A stretch of DNA of 64,000 bases from Neisseria musculi (GCF_014297595.2 NZ_CP060414.2:248001-312000); one strand, 5' to 3'; shown: positions 16,060-25,085, counted from the stretch's first letter. Translations and numbers: made by a program. The notes: a model not told the origin generated them from the letters alone.

Positions 16060-16494
16060 ATGGCATTCGGTTCGATGAATTCCGGTGACGATACGCCGAT
16101 GGCCGACATCAACGTTACCCCGTTGGTAGATGTGATGCTGGTGTTGCTGATTGTGTTTATGATCACCATGCCCGTGCTTACCCACTCGATTCCGCTGCAA
16201 CTGCCTACCGCATCGGAAAACATCAAGCAGGAAACCCAGCCCAAAGAGCCGCTGCGGCTGAGCATTGATGCCGATGGGGCTTATGTGCTCGGTGCGGAGT
16301 CCACAACCAAACTGGGTTTGGAAGAGATTACCGAGCAGCTCAAACAGGCCAAAGCCGAAAACGCCGATTTAATCGTGGCCATCGCTGCCGACAAACGCGT
16401 GGAATATGATTCGGTTGCCCAAGCGCTGCACTCCGCCAGAGAAGCCGGCATCAGCAAAATCGGCTTCATCACCGAAACCGATTCGGGCAGATAG
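16060..16494 (+). CDS. exbD: TonB-system proton channel subunit ExbD
   Basis: The 144-residue protein begins with the cytoplasmic segment DDTPMADINVTPLVDVMLVLLIVFMI. This carries the membrane aspartate (D in PLVDVMLVLL) that is protonated during the ExbB-ExbD cycle. The rest is the periplasmic TolR-like domain. The gene starts four bases after exbB and is the last of the tonB-exbB-exbD operon; an inverted uptake-sequence terminator follows at 16512. The order tonB, exbB, exbD is that of other Neisseria. Confidence 0.96.
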   Translation: MAFGSMNSGDDTPMADINVTPLVDVMLVLLIVFMITMPVLTHSIPLQLPTASENIKQETQPKEPLRLSIDADGAYVLGAESTTKLGLEEITEQLKQAKAENADLIVAIAADKRVEYDSVAQALHSAREAGISKIGFITETDSGR

Positions 16495-16511
16495 CGTGTG
16501 TGAAAACGTTC

Positions 16512-16558
16512 GGGCCGTCTGAAAATATTTTCCCATAAGGAAACTTTTCAGACGGCCT
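16512..16558 (+). terminator. Inverted uptake-sequence terminator after exbD
   Basis: Two uptake sequences in opposite orientation (GGCCGTCTGAAAA and TTTTCAGACGGCC) with a short spacer can form a hairpin 18 bases after the exbD stop. It separates the TonB operon from the prophage. Confidence 0.75.
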
Positions 16559-16644
16559 TATATATTGCACCCCAACAAAAGGGGTGTATTTTTACATTAT
16601 ACCCCTTGACAAATCGGAACAACAGAATTTTTCAGGGGTCTGAA

Positions 16645-16851
16645 ATGTCATCAGCCTACTACACCGTAACACCCGAACCCGAACTTTTCCCCAAATCCTA
16701 CATCGTCCGCATTTTTAAAGACGACAATCCGAGCCGTACTGTCTGTTTTCCTATCTGCAATCCTCTGAACCGTGTCAAAACCGTCAATCAGGCTTGCGAA
16801 TACGGGCGTTTGGCCGTGCGCCAAATCATGGATAGGGAGTCTGCCGAATGA
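16645..16851 (+). CDS. Small phage protein upstream of rep
   Basis: A 68-residue protein starts at the ATG at 16645; a promoter-like TTGACA lies 40 bases upstream. It overlaps the start of the Rep gene by four bases (ATGA), showing translational coupling. It has no signal or membrane segment. The sequence with FPKSYIVRIFKDD and an RLAVRQIMDRE end is not recognised; in related Neisseria phages a small gene of unknown role sits here. Confidence 0.6.
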   Translation: MSSAYYTVTPEPELFPKSYIVRIFKDDNPSRTVCFPICNPLNRVKTVNQACEYGRLAVRQIMDRESAE

Positions 16852-18173
16852 TTAGCCAAGACAAAGCAAAAAAAGCGCGTGAAGCCGTATTTGGTGGCGG
16901 CGGCTTTGCGACGCGCCAAAGGCGGCTTCATGCGCCGGTATGGCGCCCCCCTTATCTAACAGGGGGGGGAGCAGAAACGGCAGCGGCCGTAAGCGCGGAG
17001 CAGGAAGCGTTTGAAAAATACACCCACTTTCTGACCGATTCCAAAGGCCGTCTGCTGGAAATTCCGTTAAGACGCGGTAAGGCAGATTCTGCCTTTATCG
17101 ACCAAATCAGTTTTTCAATCCACGAAGATACTTTGTCGCTGCTGGCCGGTTATCCGCTCGTTTCCGATGATGAATATATTGTCCGTGCATCAATGGCGTT
17201 AAACGATATTTTCGGCTTCGGCATTACCGAAAAAGCCAAACATACGGGTGGGCGTTTCTATGATTCCTGCTGGCTGATGGGAACCGATAACGCCCAATAC
17301 GGGCGCGTCCACTTCGGCGGCCAAAACAACACCATGCTGATAGAGCTTACCGCCACCGGCTGCAATGCCGCTTCAGACGGCTGGGAATCCCGCCTTTACC
17401 GGTTCATCACCCAAGCCGTTCGCCCGAAGATTACCCGCATCGATATTGCCAAAGACTTTTTCAACGGCGAATACACGCCCGAACAGGCCAAAGCCGACCG
17501 GCTGGCGGGCAAGTTCACCAATCACCGCATGATGCCCGATGGCGAATCGGTCGGTACCGATTGGGAATCCAACAACGGCAAGGGCAAAACCTACTATGTC
17601 GGCTCGCGCGAATCGTCCAAATACGTTCGCGTGTATGAAAAAGGCAAACAGTTGGGCGACAAACAAAGCCCGTGGGTGCGTTTTGAAATCGAATTCAAAG
17701 CCAAAGATATTGTTATTCCCTTTGAAGTGCTGACCGTGCCGGGCGAATACTTCGGCGGGGCCTATCCCATTTGTTCACAGTTTCAAGAGAAAGCCCAACG
17801 GATTGAAACCGTTAAAAAGGTACTCGATCTGACTTTCGAACGCTGTATTGAAGTCGCCCGAAACCAAGTCGGGCGCGCTATCAATGCCGCCAAATCCATG
17901 TTTCCGAACAAACAGCCTGCCGAAATACTGGCTATGTTCGAACCCGAACACGATTTATTGCCCAAGCGTTTGAGTATGGAAAACTACGCGGCCAAATTCA
18001 ATCACGCACCCGCCGTTCATGAAGATGAAGGCCGTCTGAAACCGGGTGAATCCGCCCAAATGCTGGTTGAAATGGCATTGGAACAGAAACGCAAAATGAC
18101 CAAGCTGATTTCAGACAAGCACGAAGAAGATTATTTGGCTTGGGCGTATCACCAATATTCCGGCAAGTTTTAA
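16848..18173 (+). CDS. Phage replication initiation protein (Rep_trans family)
   Basis: The 441-residue protein is a rolling-circle replication initiator of the filamentous-phage/plasmid type. The core includes QISFSIHEDTLSL, the GRFYDSCWLMG segment, RLYRFITQAVRPKITRIDIAKDFF and the SSKYVRVYEKGKQLGDKQSPWVR block with its candidate nicking tyrosine, as in the Rep_trans (RstA-like) family. It would nick the phage origin and start single-strand synthesis. An N-terminal stretch around residues 25-55 is encoded by a C-rich, G-rich segment (16945-16975) and looks inserted; almost the same DNA recurs at 52981-53034. The start overlaps the upstream gene. The frame is intact. Confidence 0.88.
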   Translation: MISQDKAKKAREAVFGGGGFATRQRRLHAPVWRPPYLTGGGAETAAAVSAEQEAFEKYTHFLTDSKGRLLEIPLRRGKADSAFIDQISFSIHEDTLSLLAGYPLVSDDEYIVRASMALNDIFGFGITEKAKHTGGRFYDSCWLMGTDNAQYGRVHFGGQNNTMLIELTATGCNAASDGWESRLYRFITQAVRPKITRIDIAKDFFNGEYTPEQAKADRLAGKFTNHRMMPDGESVGTDWESNNGKGKTYYVGSRESSKYVRVYEKGKQLGDKQSPWVRFEIEFKAKDIVIPFEVLTVPGEYFGGAYPICSQFQEKAQRIETVKKVLDLTFERCIEVARNQVGRAINAAKSMFPNKQPAEILAMFEPEHDLLPKRLSMENYAAKFNHAPAVHEDEGRLKPGESAQMLVEMALEQKRKMTKLISDKHEEDYLAWAYHQYSGKF

Positions 18174-18227
18174 AAGGCAGAACGCTGCCGCCTGAAAGTG
18201 CAGTGTATTTATGAAAGGAAAACCATC

Positions 18228-18524
18228 ATGCAGATGCAGATTCAAGGTCAAATTATGGGTGTAAAGCGCTTCAACGGCCAAATAGACGGCAAAACCTTTG
18301 ATTACTGCCGCGTTATCGTCTCCACCCCGCTTGATGCGAGTCAGGGCAACGCTTTAGGCAGCTCGGCATCGGAATACGACTACGGCGGCTCTATTAACTT
18401 TGAACAGTTCAAAGGCGCATCATTTCCCTTTGAAGCCGATTTAAACGTTGAGCTGGTAACCAACGGCAAAAGCCAAAAACTGAAAATCATCGGTTTTCGG
18501 CCAAGAACACAAAGCAAAGGTTAA
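18228..18524 (+). CDS. Phage single-stranded DNA-binding protein (gene V-like)
   Basis: A 98-residue protein follows rep by 54 bases with an AAAGGA ribosome site before the ATG at 18228. The beta-rich sequence with MQMQIQGQIMGVKRF, a DYCRVIVSTPLD strand and a C-terminal LKIIGFRP resembles the ssDNA-binding proteins that coat phage genomes before assembly. Identification rests on its position after rep and its size; the family is divergent. Confidence 0.6.
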   Translation: MQMQIQGQIMGVKRFNGQIDGKTFDYCRVIVSTPLDASQGNALGSSASEYDYGGSINFEQFKGASFPFEADLNVELVTNGKSQKLKIIGFRPRTQSKG

Positions 18525-18527
18525 ACC

Positions 18528-18725
18528 ATGACGATAACCCGCGTTTATGTAGTGCAGTCTCGGGAAACAGGGGATTTCCTATACCCGTCTGATACGGGTG
18601 ATGTGGGTCATACGCCGTTTATCAACCAAGCGGGCTTTTTCTTCGACAGAAACGAAGCCGTGGAAACCGCATTAGAAGAGATAGGCGACAACTTTATCGT
18701 CTTTGGTTTTATGACTGAAATGTAA
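18528..18725 (+). CDS. Hypothetical phage protein
   Basis: This 65-residue acidic protein starts four bases after the preceding gene, so it is translated from the same message. It begins MTITRVYVVQSRETG and has an FFDRNEAVETALEEIGDN helix. I recognise no family. Position suggests a small early phage protein. Confidence 0.6.
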   Translation: MTITRVYVVQSRETGDFLYPSDTGDVGHTPFINQAGFFFDRNEAVETALEEIGDNFIVFGFMTEM

Positions 18726-18803
18726 AAGATTCAGGCTCGGCGGGCGGTCTGACTGCCTTTAAAAGCCCGCGCACACTTTTTTAACTCACTTAAAGGAAAT
18801 ATC

Positions 18804-19022
18804 ATGAAAGCAATGAATATTGCCCGTAAATATGGCGCAAAAACTGCCGTTGCCGTGCCAATGGGTGTTTTGCCCGCTTTGGCAATGGCCGAAGTTCCCG
18901 AAGCCATTACTACGGCTCTCTCTACTGCCCGTTCAGATGCCTTGCAGGTTGGCGGTATCGTTTTGGGCATCATCGCTGTGATTTTTGCCCTGATGCCGGG
19001 CTGTGCCGTTTTGCCGAAATGA
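18804..19022 (+). CDS. Major coat protein (pVIII-like)
   Basis: The 72-residue precursor has a signal peptide with basic start and hydrophobic core, cut after LALAMA. The mature peptide starts EVPEAITTALSTARSDALQ and has a membrane span GIVLGIIAVIFALM, the layout of filamentous-phage major coat proteins. A ribosome site AAAGGA precedes the ATG. The C-terminus PGCAVLPK lacks the usual run of basic residues that touches the DNA; a one-base change could have altered the last nine codons. The stop overlaps the next small ORF (ATGA). Confidence 0.75.
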   Translation: MKAMNIARKYGAKTAVAVPMGVLPALAMAEVPEAITTALSTARSDALQVGGIVLGIIAVIFALMPGCAVLPK

Positions 19023-19096
19023 TATGTTTTCTTGTAATAGGTCTCGCTTCAATATCGGCGGCTTATATCATGTTTTCAGGTCTCAAAAAGGATTAA
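19019..19096 (+). CDS. 25-residue membrane peptide, candidate minor coat protein (pVII/pIX-like)
   Basis: The ATG at 19019 overlaps the stop of the coat gene (ATGA). The frame encodes one hydrophobic helix (CFLVIGLASISAAYIMF) followed by SGLKKD. This is the size and shape of the tiny pVII/pIX tip proteins of filamentous phages. Four bases separate it from the next gene, so all three are coupled. An alternative is that it is the shifted tail of the coat gene, because its reading frame also follows the coat protein's membrane span. Confidence 0.5.
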   Translation: MICFLVIGLASISAAYIMFSGLKKD

Positions 19097-19099
19097 ACA

Positions 19100-19351
19100 A
19101 TGCCTGCATTCCTTATTCCCGCGCTCGGCTTAACTTTCGTAACCTACGGCGGCTATATGGTCGGATTGAACTGGCTGAAAGAATACATCGTTACCCATTT
19201 TGAAAACATGCCCTCCGCCGTATTCCGGCTTGTCATCATGGCAGGTTTCGGTCATGCACTCGGTATCATTTTTTGGGCTTATGTGTTCAATATCACAATG
19301 GCAGGCATAAACAAACTTTCCTTCATGCCTAGTGGCGGGAATGGTAAATGA
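19100..19351 (+). CDS. Minor coat protein (pVI-like, DUF2523 type)
   Basis: An 83-residue protein with three hydrophobic stretches (FLIPALGLTFVTYGGYMVG, VFRLVIMAGFGHALGII and WAYVFNITMAG) sits directly before zot and overlaps its start by four bases. Size, hydrophobicity and position match the minor coat/assembly proteins related to pVI that precede Zot in Neisseria and other inoviruses. Confidence 0.7.
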   Translation: MPAFLIPALGLTFVTYGGYMVGLNWLKEYIVTHFENMPSAVFRLVIMAGFGHALGIIFWAYVFNITMAGINKLSFMPSGGNGK

Positions 19352-20488
19352 TTATTCTGCAAACAGGCGTTCCCGGTTCGGGCAAAACCGCATCAATCGT
19401 GAATATGTTGCTGTCCGATGAATCCTATACCCACTTTACCGACAAAGACGGTCAAAAGAAAAAAACGCCCGCTTTTTATCAACGGTATTCCCGAATTGGC
19501 CATAGAACATCAGGAGCTTTCAGACGGCCAAATCAAAGAGCAAGGATTACAAGACTTTCTGCCCTACGGCCCGCTCGTTATCATAGACGAAGCGCAAAGA
19601 TTAATGGGAACCCGCTCGGCTGCTTCAAAAGTTCCTGAGTTCATCGAAAAGCTGGCGCTTCACCGTCATCACGGCCTTGATATCGTGCTGATAACGTAAC
19701 ATCCCAGCTTTCTTGATTCGTTCGTGCGTAAACTGGTTCAGCGACATATGCATATCAGCATCAAACCCGTTGGCCGAAAACTTTATGAATGGAACGAATG
19801 CGTTGATCAGCCCGATAATGCAACCAATATTGCCCGCGCCATCGAAAGAAGTTTTGTGCTGCCAAAAAAAGCATTCGGCCGGTACAAATCGGCGGAAGTA
19901 CACACCAAGCCTAAACGGCGCATTCCCAAAAGCCTAGTGTTTCTTATAATCTTTCTGCCGCTGCTGATCGGTTTCACCGCCTATACTGTAATCAAGATGG
20001 GCAAACGCTATTCAGGACAAAGCGAAGATATTCAGGCTGCCGCCGTTTCTGCTGAATCCCTCGCATCACCGCCCCCGTCTGCCGAATATTCCACATCGGC
20101 GCAAGGCCGAAGCCTCACACCTGATTTATATGTGCCTACGCTGGCCGAAAAGCCCGAAAGCAAGCCCCTTTATGATAGTGTGCGGCAGGTAAAAACCTTT
20201 GAGCGCGTGGCCGCCTGTATTTCGGGTGGTGATAGCGGCTGTACCTGTTATTCGGATCAGGCTACGCCGCTGAAAGAAGTAAGCACCGAAATGTGCAAAG
20301 ACTACGTTAAAAACGGCCTGCCGTTCAATCCCTACAAAGACACCGCAAACGCCCCATACACGCCGTCTGAAACCGCGCAAGGGGGTAGCCCTGCATCAGG
20401 CGGAGAAGTGCCGGTAATGGGCGGAAAAAGCCTGCCAAACCTGATGTATGACGGCTATGTCGAAGCAGGAGAACAGTTCAGGCCGTGA
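19348..20488 (+). pseudogene. zot: Zot-like phage assembly ATPase, frameshift plus nonsense
   Basis: The first frame gives MIILQTGVPGSGKTASIV with a Walker A motif, then at a run of seven A (about 19458-19467) the frame must shift by one to continue KKRPLFINGIPEL and LVIIDEAQRLMG (Walker B). A TAA at 19697 then stands where Zot proteins have glutamine (VITQHPSFLDSFVRKL). After it the frame continues to 20488 with a membrane span (LVFLIIFLPLLIGFTAY) and a periplasmic C-terminal domain. Zot (pI) drives extrusion of filamentous phage through the inner membrane. Two separate lesions make this copy non-functional unless slippage and readthrough both occur. Confidence 0.88.
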
Positions 20489-20495
20489 AACCGCA

Positions 20496-20528
20496 AAAAG
20501 GCCGTCTGAAAACGATTCAGACGGCCTT
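20496..20528 (+). terminator. Inverted uptake-sequence terminator after zot
   Basis: AAAAGGCCGTCTGAAAA pairs with TTCAGACGGCCTTT eight bases after the zot frame ends. The uptake sequence may have been acquired after integration. Confidence 0.75.
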
Positions 20529-21222
20529 TGTTTGGCGGGTCTCGCTATTGACTAATCAGCATCAACACCGCTAAAATAAACCGCGTGTCAATATTGACCG
20601 TTAAAAGCAGTTTTCCCTTAGCGAAGAGTATTTTAAACTGCATTTTAAGCCTTTCAAAGTTGTTAAACGATGACGGGCAATGCCAAAATCCCCGCGCCAA
20701 CGGGGATTTTTGCTATTCCCCGCCCTGCTTGGTTCAAATTGTCAATCATTCAAAATCAAATCATAACGTTTCCTTTCCGTTTCAGTTGTTTAAATCGCGT
20801 GGCCGTTTGCTTGATCACAAACATTATTAATATCTTCCTCTCTGCTTGTTTCTCTGCTCTGCCCCCGCGCCTCTAGGTGGTTTCGGTTCGGGCGGGGAAA
20901 AATGTCTAGTGAAGCTGTATGAATACCCCTTGCAGGATTTTTTATACCCTTTTCAAATCGCATCAAACCCACGGCCGATGCGGCGCAAGATAAGATAAAA
21001 AAAACCAGCGCAACGGGTTAGTTCCGCTAACGTTTGGCAGATGAAACAAACCCGATTAAAATTTCCCTGCGGCCCGGATTAGCTGCCCGCACCGCAAAGC
21101 CCCGACTTCGCAAGTACGGCCGATGTTCAAAACATGTCCCAAAGATTGAAGCGGGGGCTTACCCCAATCATCAAGCTTGAACACTATCTAAGGCGCAAAG
21201 CCCGCATTGATAAGGTAAAACA
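20529..21222. other. Non-coding phage region between zot and piv
   Basis: This holds the stem-loop at 20685-20710, a second ATACCCCTTG (20923) and a further TTATACCCTTTTC at 20942. No supported gene is present. By comparison with other inoviruses the replication origin and attachment sequences could lie here; I cannot prove that. Confidence 0.4.
20685..20710 (+). terminator. Rho-independent terminator-like hairpin
   Basis: AAAATCCCCG and CGGGGATTTT form a perfect ten-base stem around CGCCAA, flanked by T-rich sequence on the right. It does not use uptake sequences, so it is probably the phage's own terminator or part of its intergenic origin. Confidence 0.65.
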
Positions 21223-22175
21223 CCATGTACTTGGGAATAGACGTGAGCAAAGTAACCATAGACTGCCGTCTGATTTCAGACGGCTTTTTTTACGAACACC
21301 GATTCGGAAACAGCCCCACAGGTTAAGCCGAGCTGAAAGCATGCTAAACGGCCATAACGCCAACCCAAGCCTGCACTGCTGCTGCGAAGCAACGGGAACC
21401 TGCTATAGACCGCCGGCCGAATATCTCAACAGCCATTACAAAATGAGCGTGGACAACCCAAGAAAAATAAAAGGCTTCGCAAACGCCGTATTGCAAAGAA
21501 GCAAAACCGACAAACAAGACGCAAAACTCATCGCCCGCTACTGCAAGGCCATGAACCCCGAAACATGGCAGCCGCAGCCGTCCGAACAAAAACAGCTTCA
21601 GGAACTGACCCGCTATATAGCTCGCATCAAAAAACAACGGGCGGCAGAACTGACCAAGTATCAAACAGCCCCCGATTACTTGAAACGGCACATAAAGGCA
21701 ACGATAGACTACTTGAGCCGCTATTTGCAGACGCTTAAAAAAGACTTGCAGAGCTTTTACAAAGCCAATCCCGATTACGACAAAAACCGCCAACGCCTGA
21801 AAACCATCACAGGCATAGGCGAAAACACCGCCGCCGTTTTGCTCTCGACCATAACATCACGCTTTGATACCGCTGCCCAACTGGCCGCCTATTTCGGTTT
21901 GGGTCCAAAACGGCATCAGCCGGGAACAAGCGTAAACGGCAAAGAACGGATTTCAAAGGTAGGCAAGTCCGACTTAAGGGCAGCCCTATACATGCCCGCA
22001 TTGGCCGCCTACCGCATGAACGCCTTTCCCGCCTTTATCGGCCGTCTGAAAGCCGGGAAAAAACCGCCGAAACTCATCTATTGTTGCAATTATGCGAAAG
22101 CTGGTAACCATCGCTTTCTACATTTTGAAAAACCAAACAGAATACGACAAAACCCGTTGCGGATTAACAACATAA
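21223..22175 (+). pseudogene. piv: Piv-like recombinase (IS110 family), multiply frameshifted
   Basis: The start MYLGIDVSKVTIDCRLISDG is typical of Piv/IS110-type DEDD recombinases, but a TAA follows at 21320 (GGTTAAGCC, where TTA or TTC would be expected) and the frame then shifts. Most of the protein lies in the frame open from 21134 to 22180: YKMSVDNPRKIKGFA, RSKTDKQDAKLIARYC, and the helix-hairpin-helix and C-terminal domain LKTITGIGENTAAVLLS to GKSDLRAALYMPA. A one-base insertion near 22080 displaces the end, which reads IVAIMRKLVTIAFYILKNQT in the correct frame up to 22175. The enzyme promotes phage integration; this copy is dead. Confidence 0.85.
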
Positions 22176-22180
22176 ATTAA

Positions 22181-22886
22181 CAATGCCAAACAGGCAAATG
22201 CCCCGCAAAAGCAGGGCACGGCTTGATTGTTGCCGAAAGAATACATCAACGGCATTGACACTTTCACACACTATCTTTGGTTGTTTTGTGTCCGGCTTGT
22301 TCTGCTATGGCGCGGCCGCGCGGTATGTTGGTGCCGCTCCGGCCGCATGCCTTTATTTGCTCCGTGCGGCAGTTTGTAAACCTGCCTGCCCCGCGTAGCA
22401 AAGGCCGTCTGAAAAAGTTTTCAGGCGGCCTTTGTGTATTCTTCATTTTGAGGCATCGGCAGAATCGAAAAAAACACCGCAAGCAGTTTATCTGCCTTAT
22501 TTTCGTGCAGGTGGAAGCCCGATATCCGGCATCTCGGTATGTGTTTGATCGATGCTTCAATCTTTCTGCCCGGATATCCGCCTGCACGGGGCGCGGCGGG
22601 CTTGCGGAGCTCATCACGGTATTCGGTTTTTCAGACGGCACTCCAACCGGCATTCAGGTGTTTGGCAAAGGCTTTGGGCCGTCTGAAAACAGGGGCAGGC
22701 ATCATCAGCCGGCATACCCTCCAATCAAGGCAGGCCGCAGGAAATCATACAGACAGCGTAAAGCCGTTTTTGCCGCTGTTTCAGTGCGTCCTGCCCAACC
22801 TTTCGCTTTGGTCGGGGCGCGGCAGCAATGCAATGTAAACAAAGTGGGTTCGTTATCCATTACACGGGGTGGAACACGGCGCCGCA
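22181..22886. other. Intergenic region between prophage and mnmC
   Basis: No supported gene. It contains the hairpin at 22400-22433 and further single uptake sequences near 22635 and 22677. Open frames on both strands here have atypical composition and no recognisable product. Confidence 0.5.
22400..22433. terminator. Inverted uptake-sequence hairpin
   Basis: AAAGGCCGTCTGAAAA pairs with TTTTCAGGCGGCCTTT; one arm carries a variant uptake sequence (CAGGCGG). Orientation is ambiguous because no gene is adjacent. Confidence 0.6.
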
Positions 22887-24524
22887 TCAAGCCTTTTCCA
22901 GTAGCGGACGGCCGCGGATAAGCGCGCGGACAACCGTACGGTTGGGCGAGAGCGCGCTGCGCAGGCGTTGTGGCAGCGGGTTGGGCAGGCCGAGAATGCC
23001 GGCCGCAACGGCGGCGGCGCACACGGGGGCGGTGGCCAGGCCGCGGCTGCCGTGGGCGGTGTTGATGTAGGCACCCGGCAGATAGGGGCAGGGTGTGCAG
23101 ATGCGGTAGTTTTTATCGAGCGCAAGTTTGGCATAGGCCTGCTGCATGGCGCAGATGTCGCCGAGCGCGCCTGCCAACGGCAGATGGTCGGGGCTGTCGC
23201 AGCGCAGGGCGGCATGGCCCTGTAAGGGGGCGGGGCGGTCGCAGCGGGTTTCAGACGGCCTGTTTGGGTTTCGGCCGTCTGAAAATAAATTTTCGGCCAG
23301 TGTGCTATCCAGTTTGCGCAGGGTGAGACGGTTGGCTTCGGCATCGCCGGCGCGCCATTCGCAACCGGTGTCGTGCTGGATAAAGGTGGCACCGAAACAG
23401 TGCACGCCCTGCCAGGCAGGGCTGATGTAGCCGGCGGCGGAAAGGGCGCAGCGCAGCGCGGCGGAATAGGGCGTGGCGGCCGCCAAATCGGTTTGGCCGC
23501 GAATCAGGCGGTAGGGCAGTGCCGACACATCGGGCAGGGCGGCGAGCGGGCTGTGCGCGCCCATGCAAAAAACAATATGGCTGCCCTGAAAAGCGCGCCC
23601 GCCGGAGGTTTCTACCTGCCATGTGCCGTTGCGGTATTCTGTCGAGCACACGGCGGTGTGACTGTAAAGCTCAATCAGAGGGTGGTCGAGCAGGGCGTGT
23701 ACCAGCGCGGGCGGGTTCAGCCATACGCCCTGCGGCCAATAAAGCGCGCTTTGGGCAACAGGGATGCCGGCCAGCCGCGAAGCGGTTTCGGCGGATACGG
23801 CGCGGTAGAGATGGGCGTGGTGGGTTTGTGCTGCCAGCGCCTGATTGCGGCGGGTTTCCTCATCGTTATGGTCGAGATGGAGCACGCCGTTTCCGCCCCA
23901 GTTTGCGCGCGCGGGCAGCAGATCTTCGAGCAGGCGGCGGGTGTGGCCGTAGCCGCACAGCAATAATTCGGTCTGCCCGGTGTGGTGCGGCGAAATCTTG
24001 GCATACAGCAGCCCTTGCCGGTTGCCCGATGCGGCACCGGCCGGCGCAGCAGCTTCGAGCACGGTAACGGGCAGGCCGTGTTGTGCCAGCGCGCGGGCGG
24101 TAGCCGCGCCGGCAATGCCTGCGCCGATAACGATGGCGCGGGTGGGGGTGTGCCGTTTGGGCGGCGCAAACCACGGCTTGAGCTGCGGCAGCGGCAGTTG
24201 CGGCACGGCTTCGGTCTGCCATTGCACGGGTTGCGGAAAATGCTCGCCGAGACGGCACGCAGCTTCGGGCGGCATCAGCCATAAATGCACGCCCGGCAGA
24301 ATGTCGCCCAGCGCATTGGCGGTGTTGAACTGAATGCAGCCGAGTTTGGCTTCGACAGCCTGAAGCAACGCTTTTTCGAGCGCAGAGGGGTTTTCAGACG
24401 GCCTGAAGGCAGGGAAGCTCCGGTCGGGCAGGCACACAACCAAATAAAGCGGCCTGCCGTGCTGCGCAACGGTGCGGGTAAGACAGGCGGCAGCGGGCGG
24501 GCGGTTCCAGGCAAGGCAGATCAT
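22887..24524 (-). CDS. mnmC: FAD-dependent tRNA cmnm5s2U oxidoreductase MnmC (C-terminal domain type)
   Basis: The 545-residue protein has a DAO-type FAD domain starting at TRAIVIGAGIAGAATARALAQHG (GxGxxG) and the family marks AAPAGAASGNRQGLLYAKISPHH and NTAHGSRGLATAP. It converts cmnm5s2U34 to nm5s2U34 in certain tRNAs. The methyltransferase domain present in enterobacterial MnmC is absent; about 130 other residues precede the FAD domain. An inverted pair of uptake sequences lies inside the gene (23250-23283) and encodes FSDGRNPNRPSET, a likely insertion in a surface loop. The gene is alone on the minus strand. Confidence 0.9.
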   Translation of the reverse strand: MICLAWNRPPAAACLTRTVAQHGRPLYLVVCLPDRSFPAFRPSENPSALEKALLQAVEAKLGCIQFNTANALGDILPGVHLWLMPPEAACRLGEHFPQPVQWQTEAVPQLPLPQLKPWFAPPKRHTPTRAIVIGAGIAGAATARALAQHGLPVTVLEAAAPAGAASGNRQGLLYAKISPHHTGQTELLLCGYGHTRRLLEDLLPARANWGGNGVLHLDHNDEETRRNQALAAQTHHAHLYRAVSAETASRLAGIPVAQSALYWPQGVWLNPPALVHALLDHPLIELYSHTAVCSTEYRNGTWQVETSGGRAFQGSHIVFCMGAHSPLAALPDVSALPYRLIRGQTDLAAATPYSAALRCALSAAGYISPAWQGVHCFGATFIQHDTGCEWRAGDAEANRLTLRKLDSTLAENLFSDGRNPNRPSETRCDRPAPLQGHAALRCDSPDHLPLAGALGDICAMQQAYAKLALDKNYRICTPCPYLPGAYINTAHGSRGLATAPVCAAAVAAGILGLPNPLPQRLRSALSPNRTVVRALIRGRPLLEKA

Positions 24525-24540
24525 CTTAAAGAGGCCGTCT

Positions 24541-25085
24541 GAAAAAAAGAAGCCGTGATTTTAACACGCGCGGGTGTGCGGGCTGCCCAAGCGGGATGGA
24601 AAAGCTGTTAAAATCGGGCAGGGCTGCCGCACGGGCAGGCGGTGCGGCCCGCTGTTTGCAGTATGTGCGGCACGGTATACCGCCCGCGCCGCGCCTTTAC
24701 TTTATAGGTTGCAGAGTCTGCGCGGCTGCCGTTGCCGGCACGGTGGTTTCGGGCGCAGTTTTTACGAACCGCTGCCGTGGTTTGCGGCTTTGCGGCGGTG
24801 CCGGAAAATATTTATCACGGGCTTGACAACAGGCGGAAGCACCGGCCGCAATCCGCTGCAGGGCGGGGGTATGGTGAATATCTTTATTTCCTGCTTCGGC
24901 TCAGCCCCGCTTAAAGAAAGCGGCTTTGCCCGCCGCAACGGCAGCAAAACCGGTTTCTTCATTGCCGGCGGCTTGCCGTTTTATGCCTTGTGCCGGAAAT
25001 ACGGGTTTGCTATAAAATCCACTGTTAAATCATGCTGCTGCCGCGAAAAGCAGCGTTTCACCCATATTGAGGTAAGGATGTTTTT
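24541..25085. other. Divergent intergenic region between mnmC and pyrF
   Basis: An open frame at 24574-25089 runs into pyrF in another frame but has no recognisable product or codon pattern. A TATAAAATCC element at 25011 and a TTGCCG about 17 bases before it form a plausible pyrF promoter; GAGGTAAGG is its ribosome site. Confidence 0.45.

Larger units (their letters stand above)
16560..22180 (+). mobile_element. Filamentous (inovirus) prophage, Nf/MDA-like, partly decayed
   Basis: Genes lie in inovirus order: small ORF, Rep initiator, ssDNA-binding protein, small ORF, major coat, small membrane ORF, minor coat, Zot assembly ATPase, then a Piv-type recombinase. Such phages integrate in Neisseria with the help of Piv. 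Zot carries a frameshift and a stop, and Piv several lesions, so this copy cannot assemble virions or move by itself. A gene for the large adsorption protein, expected between the coat genes, is missing. The sequence ATACCCCTTG occurs near both sides (16600 and 20923) and may belong to replication or integration sites. The exact ends are uncertain. Confidence 0.8.
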
